A stretch of DNA of 64,000 bases from Orychophragmus violaceus (GCA_030180135.1 CM058234.1:7995543-8059542); one strand, 5' to 3'. Shown: positions 1-10,499, counted from the first letter of the stretch. Notes: a model not told the origin generated them from the letters alone. Numbers and translations: made by a program.

Positions 1-1
1 A

Positions 2-526
2 TTCCAAGGAATTCAGGTCGGGTCGGTATTGTTACCCATCCCTAGCTCCGATTTTGTTCCTGATCGTTCCGGAGCGGGTCAGACTATTTTGGATTCGGGT
101 ACACAGTTCACATTCCTGCTAGCTCCGGTTTACAACGCATTGAAAACAGAGTTTACGAAACAAACCAATTCGGTTCTCACTGTTGACCCGAGTTTCGTGT
201 TCCAAACCGCAATGGATCTCTGTTTCCAAACCGGGTCAACCACACCTGATTTTTCGAAACTGCCTACGGTGAGTCTGATGTTCTCAGGTGCAGAGCTGAC
301 AGTCTCTGGTCAGAAGCTATTGTACCTCGTACCAGGATCAGGTTCCGACCAGAGGTATTGCTTCACGTTCGGAAACTCGGACCTTGCGGGCGTTGAAATG
401 TTTATCATTGGGAATCATCATCAGCAGAATGTGTGGATGGAGTATGATATTGCAGATGCCAAGGTTGGATTTGCTAATGATGTCAATTGTGGTCAAGCGA
501 GTCAACTTCTTGGATCAAGACTTTAA
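2..526 (+). CDS. Pepsin-like aspartic protease (family A1), 3' part
   Basis: Open from the window edge in frame 2 to TAA at 524-526, giving 174 residues of the C-terminal half. The second catalytic aspartate is in the ILDSGT motif at residues 33-38. The tail carries the plant A1 pattern CFTFGNSDL, then IIGNHHQQNVWMEYD and VGFA, as in the PCS1/nepenthesin-like proteases. Such enzymes are usually secreted or vacuolar endopeptidases made as pre-pro-proteins. The signal peptide, prosegment and first aspartate lie outside the window. No stop or frameshift interrupts the visible part, so the gene may be functional. Most of these atypical plant proteases are intronless, consistent with the unbroken frame. 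The exact family member cannot be assigned from this half. Confidence 0.85.
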   Translation, partial: FQGIQVGSVLLPIPSSDFVPDRSGAGQTILDSGTQFTFLLAPVYNALKTEFTKQTNSVLTVDPSFVFQTAMDLCFQTGSTTPDFSKLPTVSLMFSGAELTVSGQKLLYLVPGSGSDQRYCFTFGNSDLAGVEMFIIGNHHQQNVWMEYDIADAKVGFANDVNCGQASQLLGSRL

Positions 527-1048
527 GAGCTTTTGTTTTCAAGCTATTTTAGTTATGGGACAACCTTATATAATATGTCATTCATATTGGTTTTTAATCT
601 CTTTGGATTTTTGTTTTCATTAATCATGGGTTAAAAAAAGTTTATTACATTTGATATAACATGATTCTTGTTTTATCATTTTCTTCTCCAGCGTATACCA
701 TTTTATCATTCATGATTAAATGTAATTACTATTAGATAAACCTAAATAGATAAACCTAAATCACTATATACGATAGATATGATATATATGTGAGTCAGTT
801 GCAAAATATATCGTATATATGTTTTGTATAGATGTGATAATGTTATGGCATCATCTAGTATATCTAAGATAAAATAAAATAATGTTAAAAGATATTATAG
901 ATATTGTGTTAAAAATAATTATCAATACTATTAAAAAATTAGAGTCTTTAGGAAACTAACTTTTAGGGCATGTGTTATTTACAATTTGTGCCATTAGAGA
1001 TTTAATAGTGTTTTTAATATTCATTAAGGGTAATTAAGGAATATAACA
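527..1048. other. AT-rich 3' flank of the protease gene, no gene seen
   Basis: AT-rich sequence after the protease stop, presumably holding its 3' UTR. No coding frame, RNA gene or clear repeat boundary was recognised. Confidence 0.5.
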
Positions 1049-1532
1049 ATTTCTCTACTATCCATGTTTCCAAGCAAGACAATTACTAAACATGTATCCA
1101 AGCAAGCTAAATATAATGGATTTTATTTTTCTAATTAATTAATATATATATATATATATATAATATATATATCAACATGTAACTATTAAATCAATTGATA
1201 AATATAACTAAATAATTTAAACATCAACTATTTTGTATATATAAGATAATATTCTTTAATTATGATTATATTCAAAATTTAAATATAATATATTTTAATA
1301 TCTTATTTATTTTTATTTCAAATATAAATATTTATGTTTATATTATAATAAAATTTTAGAATTATATTAAATTAATTTATTTCGTAAGAATTTGTTTTTA
1401 CGATTGCATTTTTAGCGGGTTGTTACATCATATTGCAAAATATTTAAACTATTATAAGAGTGGGTTGAAAAATAAATTAGCTAATTTCGAATTCTAAAAA
1501 TGAACTTTGCACGAGTTTAAAACAAATATATA

Positions 1533-1574
<42 letters not shown>

Positions 1575-1868
1575 TCAAAATCATATATTATAATTTGATA
1601 AAAAATATCAAAATTATTCAATATTAAAACTTATAATGCAAAATTGCTATTTCAATCTCTTTATTTTTACGATATACCTCTTCTCAAATAACACACAATT
1701 CTTTTTTAAACTTAAATTATTAATTTATTTTTATAATGCAGATTAAACAATTATAAACAAAATTAGATTGCATAATTAAAAATTTTAATTACTAATAACA
1801 AAATAAATATAATTTAAATTTGTAAAGAAAAGTAAACTCGCGCTTTCTAAGCGCGGGTCAAAATCTAG
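1049..1868 (+). mobile_element. Non-autonomous Helitron-like element
   Basis: The 3' end is diagnostic: a GC hairpin (CGCGCTTTCTAAGCGCG, 1839-1855) a few bases before a terminal CTAG at 1865-1868, followed by T, as Helitrons that insert between A and T require. The interior is AT-rich with AT microsatellites (around 1140-1170 and 1543-1570) and no coding capacity. The 5' end is uncertain. A TCTCTACTAT start near 1052 looks like ATREP-type termini, but the base before it is not the expected A. Confidence 0.5.
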
Positions 1869-2042
1869 TTAATAATTAAATTTGAGAGTTAAATTTGAGA
1901 GTTAATGAGAGAGCTTCATTCACTCAAAATCACTTCACAAATAATAGTATAGATTTACACAAATATTGAGTGAAAAAGAGTCGGAGCCAAAAAAAAAAAT
2001 GAAGCGAAGCGGTAACACAAACGGCTACGTTTATATACAAAT

Positions 2043-2553
2043 TAGGTCTGGGCATTCGGGTCCTCGAGTCGGGTTCAGATCGGGTCCGGATGGATTCAGA
2101 TCCATCGGGTAGAAGAAATTAAGGACCCGTTTAGGTACCTGCTAGTTTCAGGTCGGGTTCGGGTTGGGTACTGTCGGAGCCGGGTCGGGTCTTAGGGTAG
2201 TTTACATGTCAATACCTATTTATTCGAATACAAGTTTGAATAGGTTTGGAATAGGTTCAGATACATGTTCGAATAAGTTCAGAACAGGTTCGGAATAGGT
2301 TGGAAACATGTTATTAATATATTTAATATATATAAATACATATATATATATATATTATTAATATATATTTATACAAGTCTATATGGTATCCGAAAAACCC
2401 GCGGGTAATACCCGAACCCAAACATGTACCCGCGGGACTTCAACTGCTAGATCTAAATGATTAAAATGGCTAAATCAAGTTTGTACCCGTATCTGTCTTA
2501 TTCGGATCGGTTCTGGGCCGAGTCCTCGGGTTCAGGTAAAATGCCCAGGCCTA
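2043..2553. mobile_element. hAT-type MITE with 8-bp target duplication
   Basis: 511 bp bounded by inverted termini: TAGGTCTGGGCAT at 2043-2055 and its near-complement ATGCCCAGGCCTA at 2541-2553 (one mismatch in 13). An exact 8-bp direct repeat, ATACAAAT, flanks it at 2035-2042 and 2554-2561. An 8-bp duplication and a TAGG..TGGGCA terminus are hAT hallmarks. The interior is many variants of a GGGTTCGGGT pentamer-like motif on both strands and has no coding capacity. It sits just upstream of SDIR1 pseudogene A. Confidence 0.82.
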
Positions 2554-2641
2554 ATACAAATATTGAGTATATATATAAAAAATAGTTTGCATAATGCTTT
2601 AGTTTGTTAGTCATCCACACAATTTGTAGCTATGGCTTGTG

Positions 2642-3545
2642 CTTGGGGTGTTTTTGATGGCAACGACCATTAGAATGTATGCGACTTGCCAACAACTACA
2701 AGCTCAGGCTCATGCTCATGCTGCAGCGGCTAGTGGGCTCTTCAGCCATACTGAGCTCAGGTTGCATGTGCCTCCTTCCATTTTCTCTTGCAACGAGAGG
2801 GCATCTTCAAGAACTTAGGCTCTAGCTGGCTTTACTTGACCGGGAGTTGGATGACTTAGGTCAGTTATACTTCGGTTTCTTGGTAAAATTTGGATATGCC
2901 ATTAGATGAATTTGTTTACTGTTGACAAATTCATCTAATCATTGTGAGTGAATCTCTTATTCATAGTTTTCGGGTTGTGTAGTTTTTGTTGACAGTAGTT
3001 GTTCTTTGATAAAGCAGGCATCAACCTCATCCTCAGCTGAGTTATTAAACTATTACAATACTCTCATTTTTCTCAAGATAGCAGGTATACAAAAAATCTT
3101 TAGTCTAATAAATCTTGAATTTTTTATGGTGTTTTCCTCTTGATGGAAGCAGAAGAAGGAAGAATCTGGGAGTAAAAAAGGAACAGAAGACAAGCTCACT
3201 TGTAGTGCTTGCCTCGAACAAGTTGCCGTAGGGGAAGCTGTTCGCAGCCTACCTTGCTTGCATCAGGTTTCCATATTTACTCTCATCTTAAACTAAGTTC
3301 ATCTAATGCGTTTTATAGTCTTCTAACGAGTATACGTCTGTTTGCTCAGTTTCAGGCAGGCTGTATAGATCCATGGCTTAGATAGCAAGGAACTTGTCCT
3401 GCCTGTAAATTCAGAGCTCATACTGTTTTGCTCAGTTTCAGGCAGGCTGTATAGGTTAATGGCTTATACAGCAAGGACTTGTCCTGTCTGTAAATTCAGA
3501 GCTCATACAAGATGGCAAGAACAAGACGTGGTTGATGATCATGAT
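2642..3545 (+). pseudogene. SDIR1: SDIR1-like RING E3 ligase pseudogene, copy A
   Basis: Blocks on the plus strand match the Arabidopsis RING ubiquitin ligase SDIR1, an ER-membrane regulator of ABA and salt responses. They are the end of a membrane segment plus MATTIRMYATCQQLQAQ and FSHTELRLHVPPS (about 2642-2860), a short serine-rich exon (about 2998-3045), and a RING exon with CSACLEQ..LPCLHQ (about 3150-3266). The last block is a C-terminal RING exon with CIDPW and CPACKFRAH (about 3350-3424). Introns remain, so it is not a processed copy. Damage: a 1-nt insertion after PPSI, a TAG in the LRL..LALLDRE block, a TAG in the last RING block, loss of the acidic middle exon, and an 86-bp tandem duplication of the final exon. 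Arabidopsis SDIR1 adjoins FKBP20-1, which is also present here, so this looks like the syntenic locus decaying. Confidence 0.8.
3345..3511 (+). repeat. 86-bp tandem duplication of the last RING exon
   Basis: The sequence from CTCAGTTTCAGGCAGGCTG at 3345 recurs at 3431, 86 bp later. Each copy covers the intron 3' end and the exon encoding the final RING cysteines. The second copy carries its own small indels, so the duplication is not brand new. Confidence 0.75.
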
Positions 3546-3740
3546 AAACACTTGCAGTGTTTGTTCTTTTTCGTTTTGTTTCAGCTTAAGTCTGTGTTTC
3601 TCAACCTTTCTTCGACGTCAAAATAGTTTTGTGGGAGTTTGTTTGAGTACGTTTGGAGCTTTGTTTCAGTTTGATTGCTATAGTCTTAAGCTATTTTGCA
3701 TGTCAGCTTTATTTTAATGTTTAGTTTAAAGCGACTAAAA

Positions 3741-4483
3741 TCTGATACCAACTGATGTATTACAAGATACAGGGTGCGGAATTGATCGTTTAGTTTAAGA
3801 ATGCCCAAACAATTATGCGTCTCGAATTCGTTGAGAACAATAGGTTCTAGCCGAAAGCAAGAGATTGATAGCAAAAATCTTCTTTGATTATGAGTAAAAA
3901 GTGTACCTTACATATCAAGGTCTAACTTTATTAAATAGAAAACGTAAACCCTTACAAACCTTATCCTAGATTACTCGTGATAAGGATCAATCTAACCACT
4001 ATTATTATCACAAGATACTTGTGATTATAAAAAAGGAAAATAAATAAAAACACCAACGGTAACTTGGAATCCACGCTGCGTCAAAAATCATGTGTACTCC
4101 CTATATTTTCTAAACGATATTAAGGTATATGACTTACCCATCCATTCGGTTTAAGGTTGGCTCTCATAGTCTCATGTAATGTTGTTTAGGAACATTAATC
4201 CAAAAGGTTATGCAAGGGCTTCAGATAACAACACTATATAAACATACGATTGAAGCTTTAGCTATTAAAATGGAAGAGAAAGTGCACATTCTTAGAATGA
4301 CTATATCTTCTTCAAACACCAAACTTCTCTTCAAAATGCGTAGAAGACAAGTTCTTTTGTCTATCAATAAGAGCTTAAATCAAACGTTTACTGATTTGGG
4401 CTATTTCTTTCTCGACTCAATCCACTGTGAGCATCAAAATAATATCTAGTTTTATATTATTTCTGTTGATGCGAGTTACAACA
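3741..4483 (-). mobile_element. Truncated LTR retrotransposon: one LTR plus primer site
   Basis: On the minus strand a sequence starting TGTTGTAACTCG (4483) and ending CTTGTAATACATCA (3753) has LTR-like TG...CA ends. It is followed by TGGTATCAGA (3750-3741), the initiator-tRNA-Met primer binding site usual in plant Copia elements. About 731 bp of LTR remain and no coding region follows. No second LTR or target duplication was found, so the call rests on the ends and the primer site. Confidence 0.4.
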
Positions 4484-4578
4484 ATAGTTAAAGTTTTATG
4501 GGCTTTCAGATTGTGATACAGTCACCACCAAACGTTATACTAAATAAACTTTGATTCAATTTCGGTTTAATTAAATAA

Positions 4579-4960
4579 ATGAATCGAGAAGACGGCGATT
4601 CGGGGCTCGGGATCGGAATCGGCTTCGAACGGCAGTCTCCGGCGGTTCACGGCGGCTCCGGTGGTCGGCGCGGCGGTGGTCCGGCGAACGGCGGCTGCTC
4701 CGGCGGTGGTCGGTCTCCGGCGGTCGGCGAACGGCGGCTGCTCCGGCGGTGGTCGGTCTCCGGCGGTCGGCGATCGGCGGCTCCGGGCTGGTCGGCGGTG
4801 GCTGGCTGGCTCGGGGCTTCGGCAGAACTTCATTGCTTTGGGAAATGTGCAGAAATGAAGGGGTTGCTCCTCTTTTTATAAGGGATTCTGCTAGGGCTTC
4901 CAGATCTGACGGGTTGGGCTTTGGGCCTCTGGTCCATTCCTTCATTTCCTTTGGGTTCAA
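4579..4960. repeat. GC-rich block with 43-bp tandem repeat
   Basis: A sharply GC-rich island in AT-rich surroundings. A 43-bp unit beginning GGCGAACGGCGGCTGCTCC at 4683 repeats at 4726 and in part at 4769. Open frames on both strands translate to Gly/Arg/Pro-rich low-complexity peptides and are not convincing genes. A TATAAAAAG on the minus strand near 4881-4873 suggests a promoter or untranslated piece of a retroelement, but no boundaries were found. Confidence 0.6.
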
Positions 4961-5438
4961 GCAAAGCCTTATGGCCCTCTTCCCCTATTTCTTTGGGCTC
5001 AAGTAACACTTCTTGAACCTTTCCTTTGGACCCAAATATGGATATGTTACACTTCCGTTGACTGTAACAACTTTACAGCTAAGCTCAACTGATAACACGA
5101 CACTCTCAATTGGCTTTATAAATACATTTGTACCAATGAGAATGCGAGCTTTCACGTACAGACCACACGCTCCAGCTTCAATCAGAGACAACTGGTTTGA
5201 CCACCTAGCCGGATTGATATCCAAGACCGCACTCTCCAGCAGCAGTTAGGAGTCTCTTGGCCTCACAAGGAGTACATTTCACTTTTTAGATTGGATTTGA
5301 TTTGGATCCGGAAGTTTTTTTCCCACAACTACAAAAATTAACTTTATTATTGAGATGTAATGGTATTGTAACATCTTGCTTCTTTGTCAAATGTAAATAT
5401 AAAATACTGACAGGAAAAAGAGAGAGGAAAGTACATTA
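4961..5438. other. Intergenic, unassigned short open frame
   Basis: A 78-codon plus-strand frame (5013-5249) has ordinary composition and could be an exon remnant, but I recognise no family. Nothing else was seen. Confidence 0.3.
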
Positions 5439-5708
5439 AGGTTCCTAGCTTAATTTGAGATTGTTTTTTTTCCCCCTGTTGTAATCGAATCCCTGCGTTT
5501 ATAGAATCTAGGAGATATACAGAAATATCAAATATCTAATATTATTTCCTAGTCTATCTTCATTAGGTCTACGATCTCCCTTGTCGTATAAATACTCCCC
5601 TTCTATATTCACTTTTTTACCCGCAAATTACAATCTATTTAGGTTCCTAACTTAATTTGAGATTGGTTTTTTTTTTTGTGGGTTGGTTCTCTCGTAATCG
5701 AATCCCTT
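5439..5708 (+). repeat. Direct duplication in the F-box gene upstream region
   Basis: Two related blocks of about 55-70 bp, 5439-5494 and 5640-5708. Both start GGTTCCTA, continue CTTAATTTGAGATTG, then a T-rich run, and end GTAATCGAATCCCT. The second copy lies in the probable 5' UTR, the first upstream of the TATA box, so a promoter-leader segment was probably duplicated locally. Confidence 0.7.
5587..5594 (+). promoter_or_regulatory. TATA box of the F-box gene
   Basis: TATAAATA inside GTCGTATAAATACTCCCC lies 169 bp before the F-box ATG. Spacing and context fit a core promoter with a leader of about 130-140 nt. There is no experimental support in the sequence. Confidence 0.5.
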
Positions 5709-5762
5709 GAATAAATCTGGAATCACAGATAGATCGAGGAAACGTACGGTGTTTGTTTTGAG

Positions 5763-6902
5763 ATGAAGAAGAAGATGATGTCAGATCTTCCAAAGGATTT
5801 AGCGGAGGAGGTGCTCTGTAGGATTCCATTGAAATCTCTGAAAAGTGTCCGATCGAGTTGCAAAAAGTGGAACACTTTATCCAAAGATAGGAGCTTTGCA
5901 AAGAAGCACCTTGGTCAAGCAAAGGACAAGAGTATGGTGGTCATGTTGAAAGATGATAGCGTTTCTTTGATGAGATTCAATCTTTCCGACAACAACAACA
6001 AGAGCGCCGAATCATGTATAATTCGTGAAGGTAAACTTATTTTCCCAGATGTATGTCAAGTCTTTCATTGCGACGGTTTGTTGTTATGTGTCATGAGAGA
6101 CAACACTAGGCTCGTGGTTTGGAACCCGTATTGGGGGCAAACCAGGTGGATCGTGTCCACGCATAATTTCCACATAATGGACAATTATTCATATGCTCTG
6201 GGATACGACACGAGCAGCAAATCCCACAAAATATTGAGATATATTGATTATATTAGGTCTGATTTTGTTGAGTTGAAAATCTACGACTTAAACAACTCTG
6301 ATGATTCATGGAGGGTTCTTGATCTACCTCGGTACAAGTGGAGGATATCAGCTCTTCAACGTGGCTTGACTCTCAAAGGAAATGCCTACTGGTTTGCTAC
6401 AGACAAGGAATTTAGAGATAGTTACTTAGTCTGTTTTGATTTCACAAAAGAAACATTCGGGCCGTGTTTGCCTCTGCCGTTTGATGATGATGCTTGTATC
6501 TCAGATACTGTGAGCCTATATAGTGTTAGAGAAGAGCAGCTTGCGGTTTTATTTCAGCCGTGGGATACATTGACGATGGAGATCTGGATTACGACCAAGA
6601 TTGAGCCCAACGATGTGTCGTGGAAGAGTAAGTTTTTGTTATCAGCGAATATTAGACAACTCATTGGCCCTCAACATCAGTTCCATGATGCTGTGGCATT
6701 CTTCATCGATGAGGAGAAGAAAGTTGCTGTGGTTTTTGATCACGACAAAGATTTATACCCCACTCGTGATGTAGCCTACATCTTTGGGGATGGAGGATCC
6801 TTGAGAGAAGCAGATCTCGGAGAATTTCAAAACAAACGTCGTATCCCTATTGTTTGCTCTTATGTTCCAAGCTTAGTGCAACTTGTTGAACTATCTGCCT
6901 AG
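5763..6902 (+). CDS. F-box protein with FBA-type associated domain
   Basis: Intact intronless frame of 379 codons, ATG at 5763 and TAG at 6900-6902. An F-box occupies residues ~7-50 (DLPKDLAEEVLCRIP, then SVRSSCKKW). From about residue 95 comes the F-box-associated (FBA_1) pattern: LLLCVM, LVVWNPYWGQTRWI, a YALGYD block, and later LKGNAYWFA and LVCFDFTKETFG. Such proteins are substrate-recognition subunits of SCF ubiquitin ligases; the F-box binds SKP1/ASK and the C-terminal domain selects targets, which are unknown here. Length is typical for this large, fast-evolving Brassicaceae family. The ATG is the first in frame after the TATA box. The gene sits between two SDIR1 pseudogene copies on the same strand, so it arrived with, or was trapped by, that duplication. 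Confidence 0.9.
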   Translation: MKKKMMSDLPKDLAEEVLCRIPLKSLKSVRSSCKKWNTLSKDRSFAKKHLGQAKDKSMVVMLKDDSVSLMRFNLSDNNNKSAESCIIREGKLIFPDVCQVFHCDGLLLCVMRDNTRLVVWNPYWGQTRWIVSTHNFHIMDNYSYALGYDTSSKSHKILRYIDYIRSDFVELKIYDLNNSDDSWRVLDLPRYKWRISALQRGLTLKGNAYWFATDKEFRDSYLVCFDFTKETFGPCLPLPFDDDACISDTVSLYSVREEQLAVLFQPWDTLTMEIWITTKIEPNDVSWKSKFLLSANIRQLIGPQHQFHDAVAFFIDEEKKVAVVFDHDKDLYPTRDVAYIFGDGGSLREADLGEFQNKRRIPIVCSYVPSLVQLVELSA

Positions 6903-7319
6903 TGTATCTTTCTTTACATTTGTTTCCTATCTATGGCAAAATCGTACTGCAGCAAGCATGCTTAGATTGGTGAATGTTTGCTTTTTCACAAATCAAAAAC
7001 ACAATGGTTTAATTATATCATATAGTTTCAAGTTCCACCATTTTACTACATATATGACCGACAAGGCACAAAAGAAATAATATGTTGCAGAGTCTTAACT
7101 CTACATTGTGAATTTGAATGAAGCATACCTGGTTTACTACACGGAAGGAAGGTAAGGTTTTGACAATTAATTTTATTTATGCCTGATCCTTGACTAACTC
7201 TGTTTTTTGCGTCTCTTAATCTCTCGTAATCCTCTGTTTTGTTATAAACCTGATGAACATACGCAGTGATTATCCAACCACTGTCTTTGTCTCGTAATCC
7301 TCTGTTCTGTTATGCTGCA

Positions 7320-8084
7320 GATTATGAAACTCTTAAGAGCACTTGATTCTGAAAATGTTATCACAACTTCTATGAGCGAGGAAGAGATATAAATACACTT
7401 CCAGTACACATGCACAAGTTGTTGGATCCTGAAAAGTGAGTAATTTTTTTATCTGTTTCAATTTATATCAAAAGTGTCAAGTTTGAGAGAAATAGGGAAA
7501 ATAGCATGTTTGGATGCTGTGGCGTATCTATCTCAGTTTGATGTTTACCCTATGTTTGAGAAACAAAATCTGTATAGATGAAAACGTTTTCTAATATTTG
7601 TTTCAAGTTTGATCTTCCAAATTCAGGGGTACCATCGTTCACATACTTCTTGATCAACCGTTAGGCTCAAAATTTATAGTCTGTTTATATTGTTTACGAG
7701 GACAAATTCATCTAATCATTTTGAGTGAATGAATCTCTTATTCATGGTTTTCGTTGTGTTGGATTTTGTTGACAGTTGTTGCTCTTTGACAAAGCACGCA
7801 GGCATACATTATTCTTATCTTCTAAAGAAAGCAGCAGGTATACAAAAATCTGTAGTCTAATAAATCTTGAATTTTTATGGAATTTTCCTCTTGTTCGAAA
7901 CAGAAGAAGCTAGATTCTGGGAATAAAAAATGAACAGAAGACTAGCTCACTTGTAGTGTTTGCCTTGCTTGCATCAGGTTTCCATATTTACTCTTTATCT
8001 TAAAACTAAGTTCATCTAATGCATTCAGGATGACAAGAACAAGACGGGATTGATGATAATGATCTTGCTTCCGACATAGTTTGA
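7320..8084 (+). pseudogene. SDIR1: SDIR1-like RING E3 ligase pseudogene, copy B
   Basis: A second decayed SDIR1 copy in the same orientation. It has the acidic exon missing from copy A (DYETLK.., TTSMSEEEI, LLDPEK; about 7320-7433) and a remnant of the serine-rich exon (about 7776-7810). A truncated RING exon follows (LDSGNKK, then LTCSVC, about 7905-7980), then a C-terminal exon ending QEQDGIDDNDLASDIV before TGA at 8082-8084. Internal stops and loss of most of the RING finger rule out function. The introns at 7705-7775 and 2925-2995 are alike, so A and B are duplicates rather than halves of one gene. It converges on FKBP20-1, keeping the neighbour relationship known from Arabidopsis. Confidence 0.75.
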
Positions 8085-8292
8085 AAGTAAACTTTTTACG
8101 TTAGTAAATGTCGGTATTGAAATCAACAGAACTAGACAATATGTAATGGTTGATAACTTGATAATGATGGAAGAGTTTAAACAGTTTGATTATATTCAAA
8201 TCAAACTATGAAATGGTATCTAAGAAATACAAGAAAAATCAGCAGAATTTATAAATCTTTACAGATGCCCAAGAGTTTGCAAAAAAAAAAAG

Positions 8293-8350
8293 TATATAAT
8301 ATATAATAAGAAGTTCCTTCCTTCTTCTTGCTTAGTTACCGATGTGGGAC
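8293..8350 (-). promoter_or_regulatory. snRNA-type USE plus TATA, no snRNA recognised
   Basis: On the minus strand GTCCCACATCG (8350-8340) exactly matches the plant snRNA upstream sequence element RTCCCACATCG. A TATATATT starts 34 bp later at 8305, the spacing of Pol II-type plant snRNA promoters. The predicted start is near 8275-8280. The downstream sequence does not resemble U1, U2, U4, U5 or the other spliceosomal RNAs I know, so this may be a relic, an unrecognised ncRNA promoter or chance. Confidence 0.35.
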
Positions 8351-8700
8351 AAATAAGAAAGAAGAAGAAGAAGCCGCTTGGATTAAATCTACGCTTGACA
8401 ACTGTCAATGGAGCGTCTAAGAAAATCTATCCGTTGGATCAGTTCTTTTTACTGTCATCGTCTTGCCGGAAGCATCTGACTCGGAGTCGCCGGTCAGTGA
8501 TGATTTAGTGTTTGTCAGATCAAATAGCCGTTGGATTCGGATGAAGCAGTCGGTGTTACTGGAGTGTTTGAGGGTTAACTTTTGTTACAATCGATGGAGG
8601 TTTCAGATTTTGGGGTGAACGTTGAAAGAGGATTTCCAGTTCTTAAGATTGGTCTCTAAAGATGGAAGAGTTTACAGATTTGGTCCCTCGGCTTTGCGAG

Positions 8701-9679
8701 TTATTTAGATTTGCCTTTGCCTTTACCTTTGCCTTGACCCTTCTTAGCATCTAGCTTAGCTTGAATCCTAGCAGCTGCAGCAGCTTTTGCTTCTTCTCTC
8801 TTCTTCTTATCATCCTCTTTTGCAGCCGCAGCGATCTCTCTCTGCTTCTTCAGATCTCTGCAACCATAATCATAAGCAAAAGACTAGTTAATGCACTATG
8901 GAGAGTAAATTAAAAGTTGGTGAGGTCCCAAATGGTGTGCTATAAATAATGCTTACTCTAGCCTGGCCCTGTCCTCAGAAACACTTCCAACACTAGCACC
9001 TTTCCTCGGTCTACATGCAACTAATTCAACTTCGAAAATCAAAGTTGCACTGCAATTATCCAAACATTGCACTCAAAACAGAAATCTATCTGATCTTGAA
9101 TGAGAGACAAGAACTGAGGAACATAACATACTTTGGTGGGATGTCGGGAGGAGATCCTCCACTTCCGTAAGCATATTCAGGCTTACATGTGAGTCTTGCA
9201 ACTTCTCCAACCTGATAAAAAAAATTGGCCAATCAGTAGCCTAATAATAGCTAACTGAAAAGCTCAGATTCAAAAGACTGAATGAAAGAGTGAACCTTCA
9301 TGGTCTTAAGTGCAATGTCCCATGACCGGATAACACTGCCTGAACCTAACTCAAAGGAGAAAACCAGATTGTCTTCGCGTGTAGTGTCAAAGACCTTTCC
9401 GTCTTCAGCCAGAATACCCTCATAGTGCACTAATCAAATAGAATTTATGGTCCTTCATCAACGTATAGGATTGGCATGAAAAATACTTGAAAGTTCACAT
9501 TTTTTTGCCCCCTTCTCATTCATACAAAGACAGAAACTGATGAGAATGTAAAGCTCAAACTTTAACATACCATCGACGACAGGAAAATCATCAGAAGGTG
9601 CATTAGCATCAGATTTGGCTCTCCTTATAATCTGTTTCAAGACGCCACCATCTCCACTCAAATCTATCGCATCCCCCAT
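8701..9679 (-). CDS. FKBP20-1: Peptidyl-prolyl isomerase FKBP20-1, five exons
   Basis: Spliced coding exons on the minus strand: 9571-9679, 9296-9429, 9132-9211, 8957-9049, 8701-8857. Introns start GT and end AG and phases agree throughout. The total is 573 nt, 190 residues, the length I recall for Arabidopsis FKBP20-1. It starts MGDAIDLSGDGG. The FKBP domain spans residues ~25-118 (VHYEGIL, VFDTTR, SWDIALKTMKVGE, YAYG, PPDIPPNATLIFEVEL). A charged Lys/Ala-rich helix and a GKGKGKGK tail follow, typical of nuclear FKBPs. FK506-binding immunophilins catalyse Xaa-Pro isomerisation; the Arabidopsis protein is reported as nuclear and linked to SR splicing factors (from memory). No damage seen; the frame looks functional. 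SDIR1 remnants lie downstream on the opposite strand, as a decayed syntenic pair. Confidence 0.92.
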
Positions 9680-10499
9680 AGCTTCAAAGCTTCAAAGAAA
9701 CCTACTTTCACCGGGAAAATTTATCAACTGATCAACCAGGAAGAAGTTGCTCAATCAAAGCTAACAGCTTGACCAATCTGCTAATCATATATACAAGTAA
9801 CTCACTTAATAATGAGCTATTTCAGAACTAAGCAAGTGAATCGATTATAAGAGATGAATTTGATGAACTTATCATCTAACTAGAAGAAAAAAATAGATTT
9901 AACGGAAGAAGCACAAGATTCTTGCCGATGGTTATCGAACTCACCTGATTACAGGAAAGATGAATAGTCTCCGATGCGATACCAAAACGGAACAAGTGGC
10001 GAAGTTATAACCGGAGAGAGATCGGTGGCCATAGACTGTCCAAAATGGGAATCGCTTCTTCTCTGATCCTCCCGATGCTTTGACGTCACGTCTTGATCTC
10101 TGGGCCTCATGACTTCCCATTAGGCCCTATAAGTTTTCAAGAGGTCTATGTATTAACCGTGGGACAAGAAAGAGATCATGCAAGCCCATGCAGTAACTAT
10201 ACTTTTGTTTTGCCTTTAGGCTAACACTCCTCTTTTTGTCGGAAAGACTATATTAACTGAAGCATAATTTACAACAAAACCGAAAAAAACTGATGGAAAA
10301 TCTGAAAAGATATAGTATATTTTTTTCTTGGTAAAAAAACTCTGAAAAGATATGAGAACCCTAACTCAAACATTTTAAGAGAATCCAAAATAGGTATGAT
10401 AAACTTTTCGAGAACCAATCAAAAACATAAAAACAAAAGATTATACAGTGGTAAAGCAAAATACAAATAAAATATAAGTCATCAAACAAATAAACAAGA
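9680..10499. other. FKBP20-1 upstream region and intergenic DNA
   Basis: Upstream of the FKBP20-1 ATG on the minus strand. A further 5' UTR exon is possible near 9950-10050, where GC content rises and a GTGACGTCACG palindrome (bZIP/G-box-like core TGACGTCA) lies at about 10083-10093. No coding frame was recognised. Confidence 0.4.

Noticed and set aside
4567..4960. Overlapping open frames on both strands in the GC-rich block
   Set aside because: Products are Gly/Arg/Pro low-complexity from a 43-bp repeat, and both strands are equally open. GC bias explains this.
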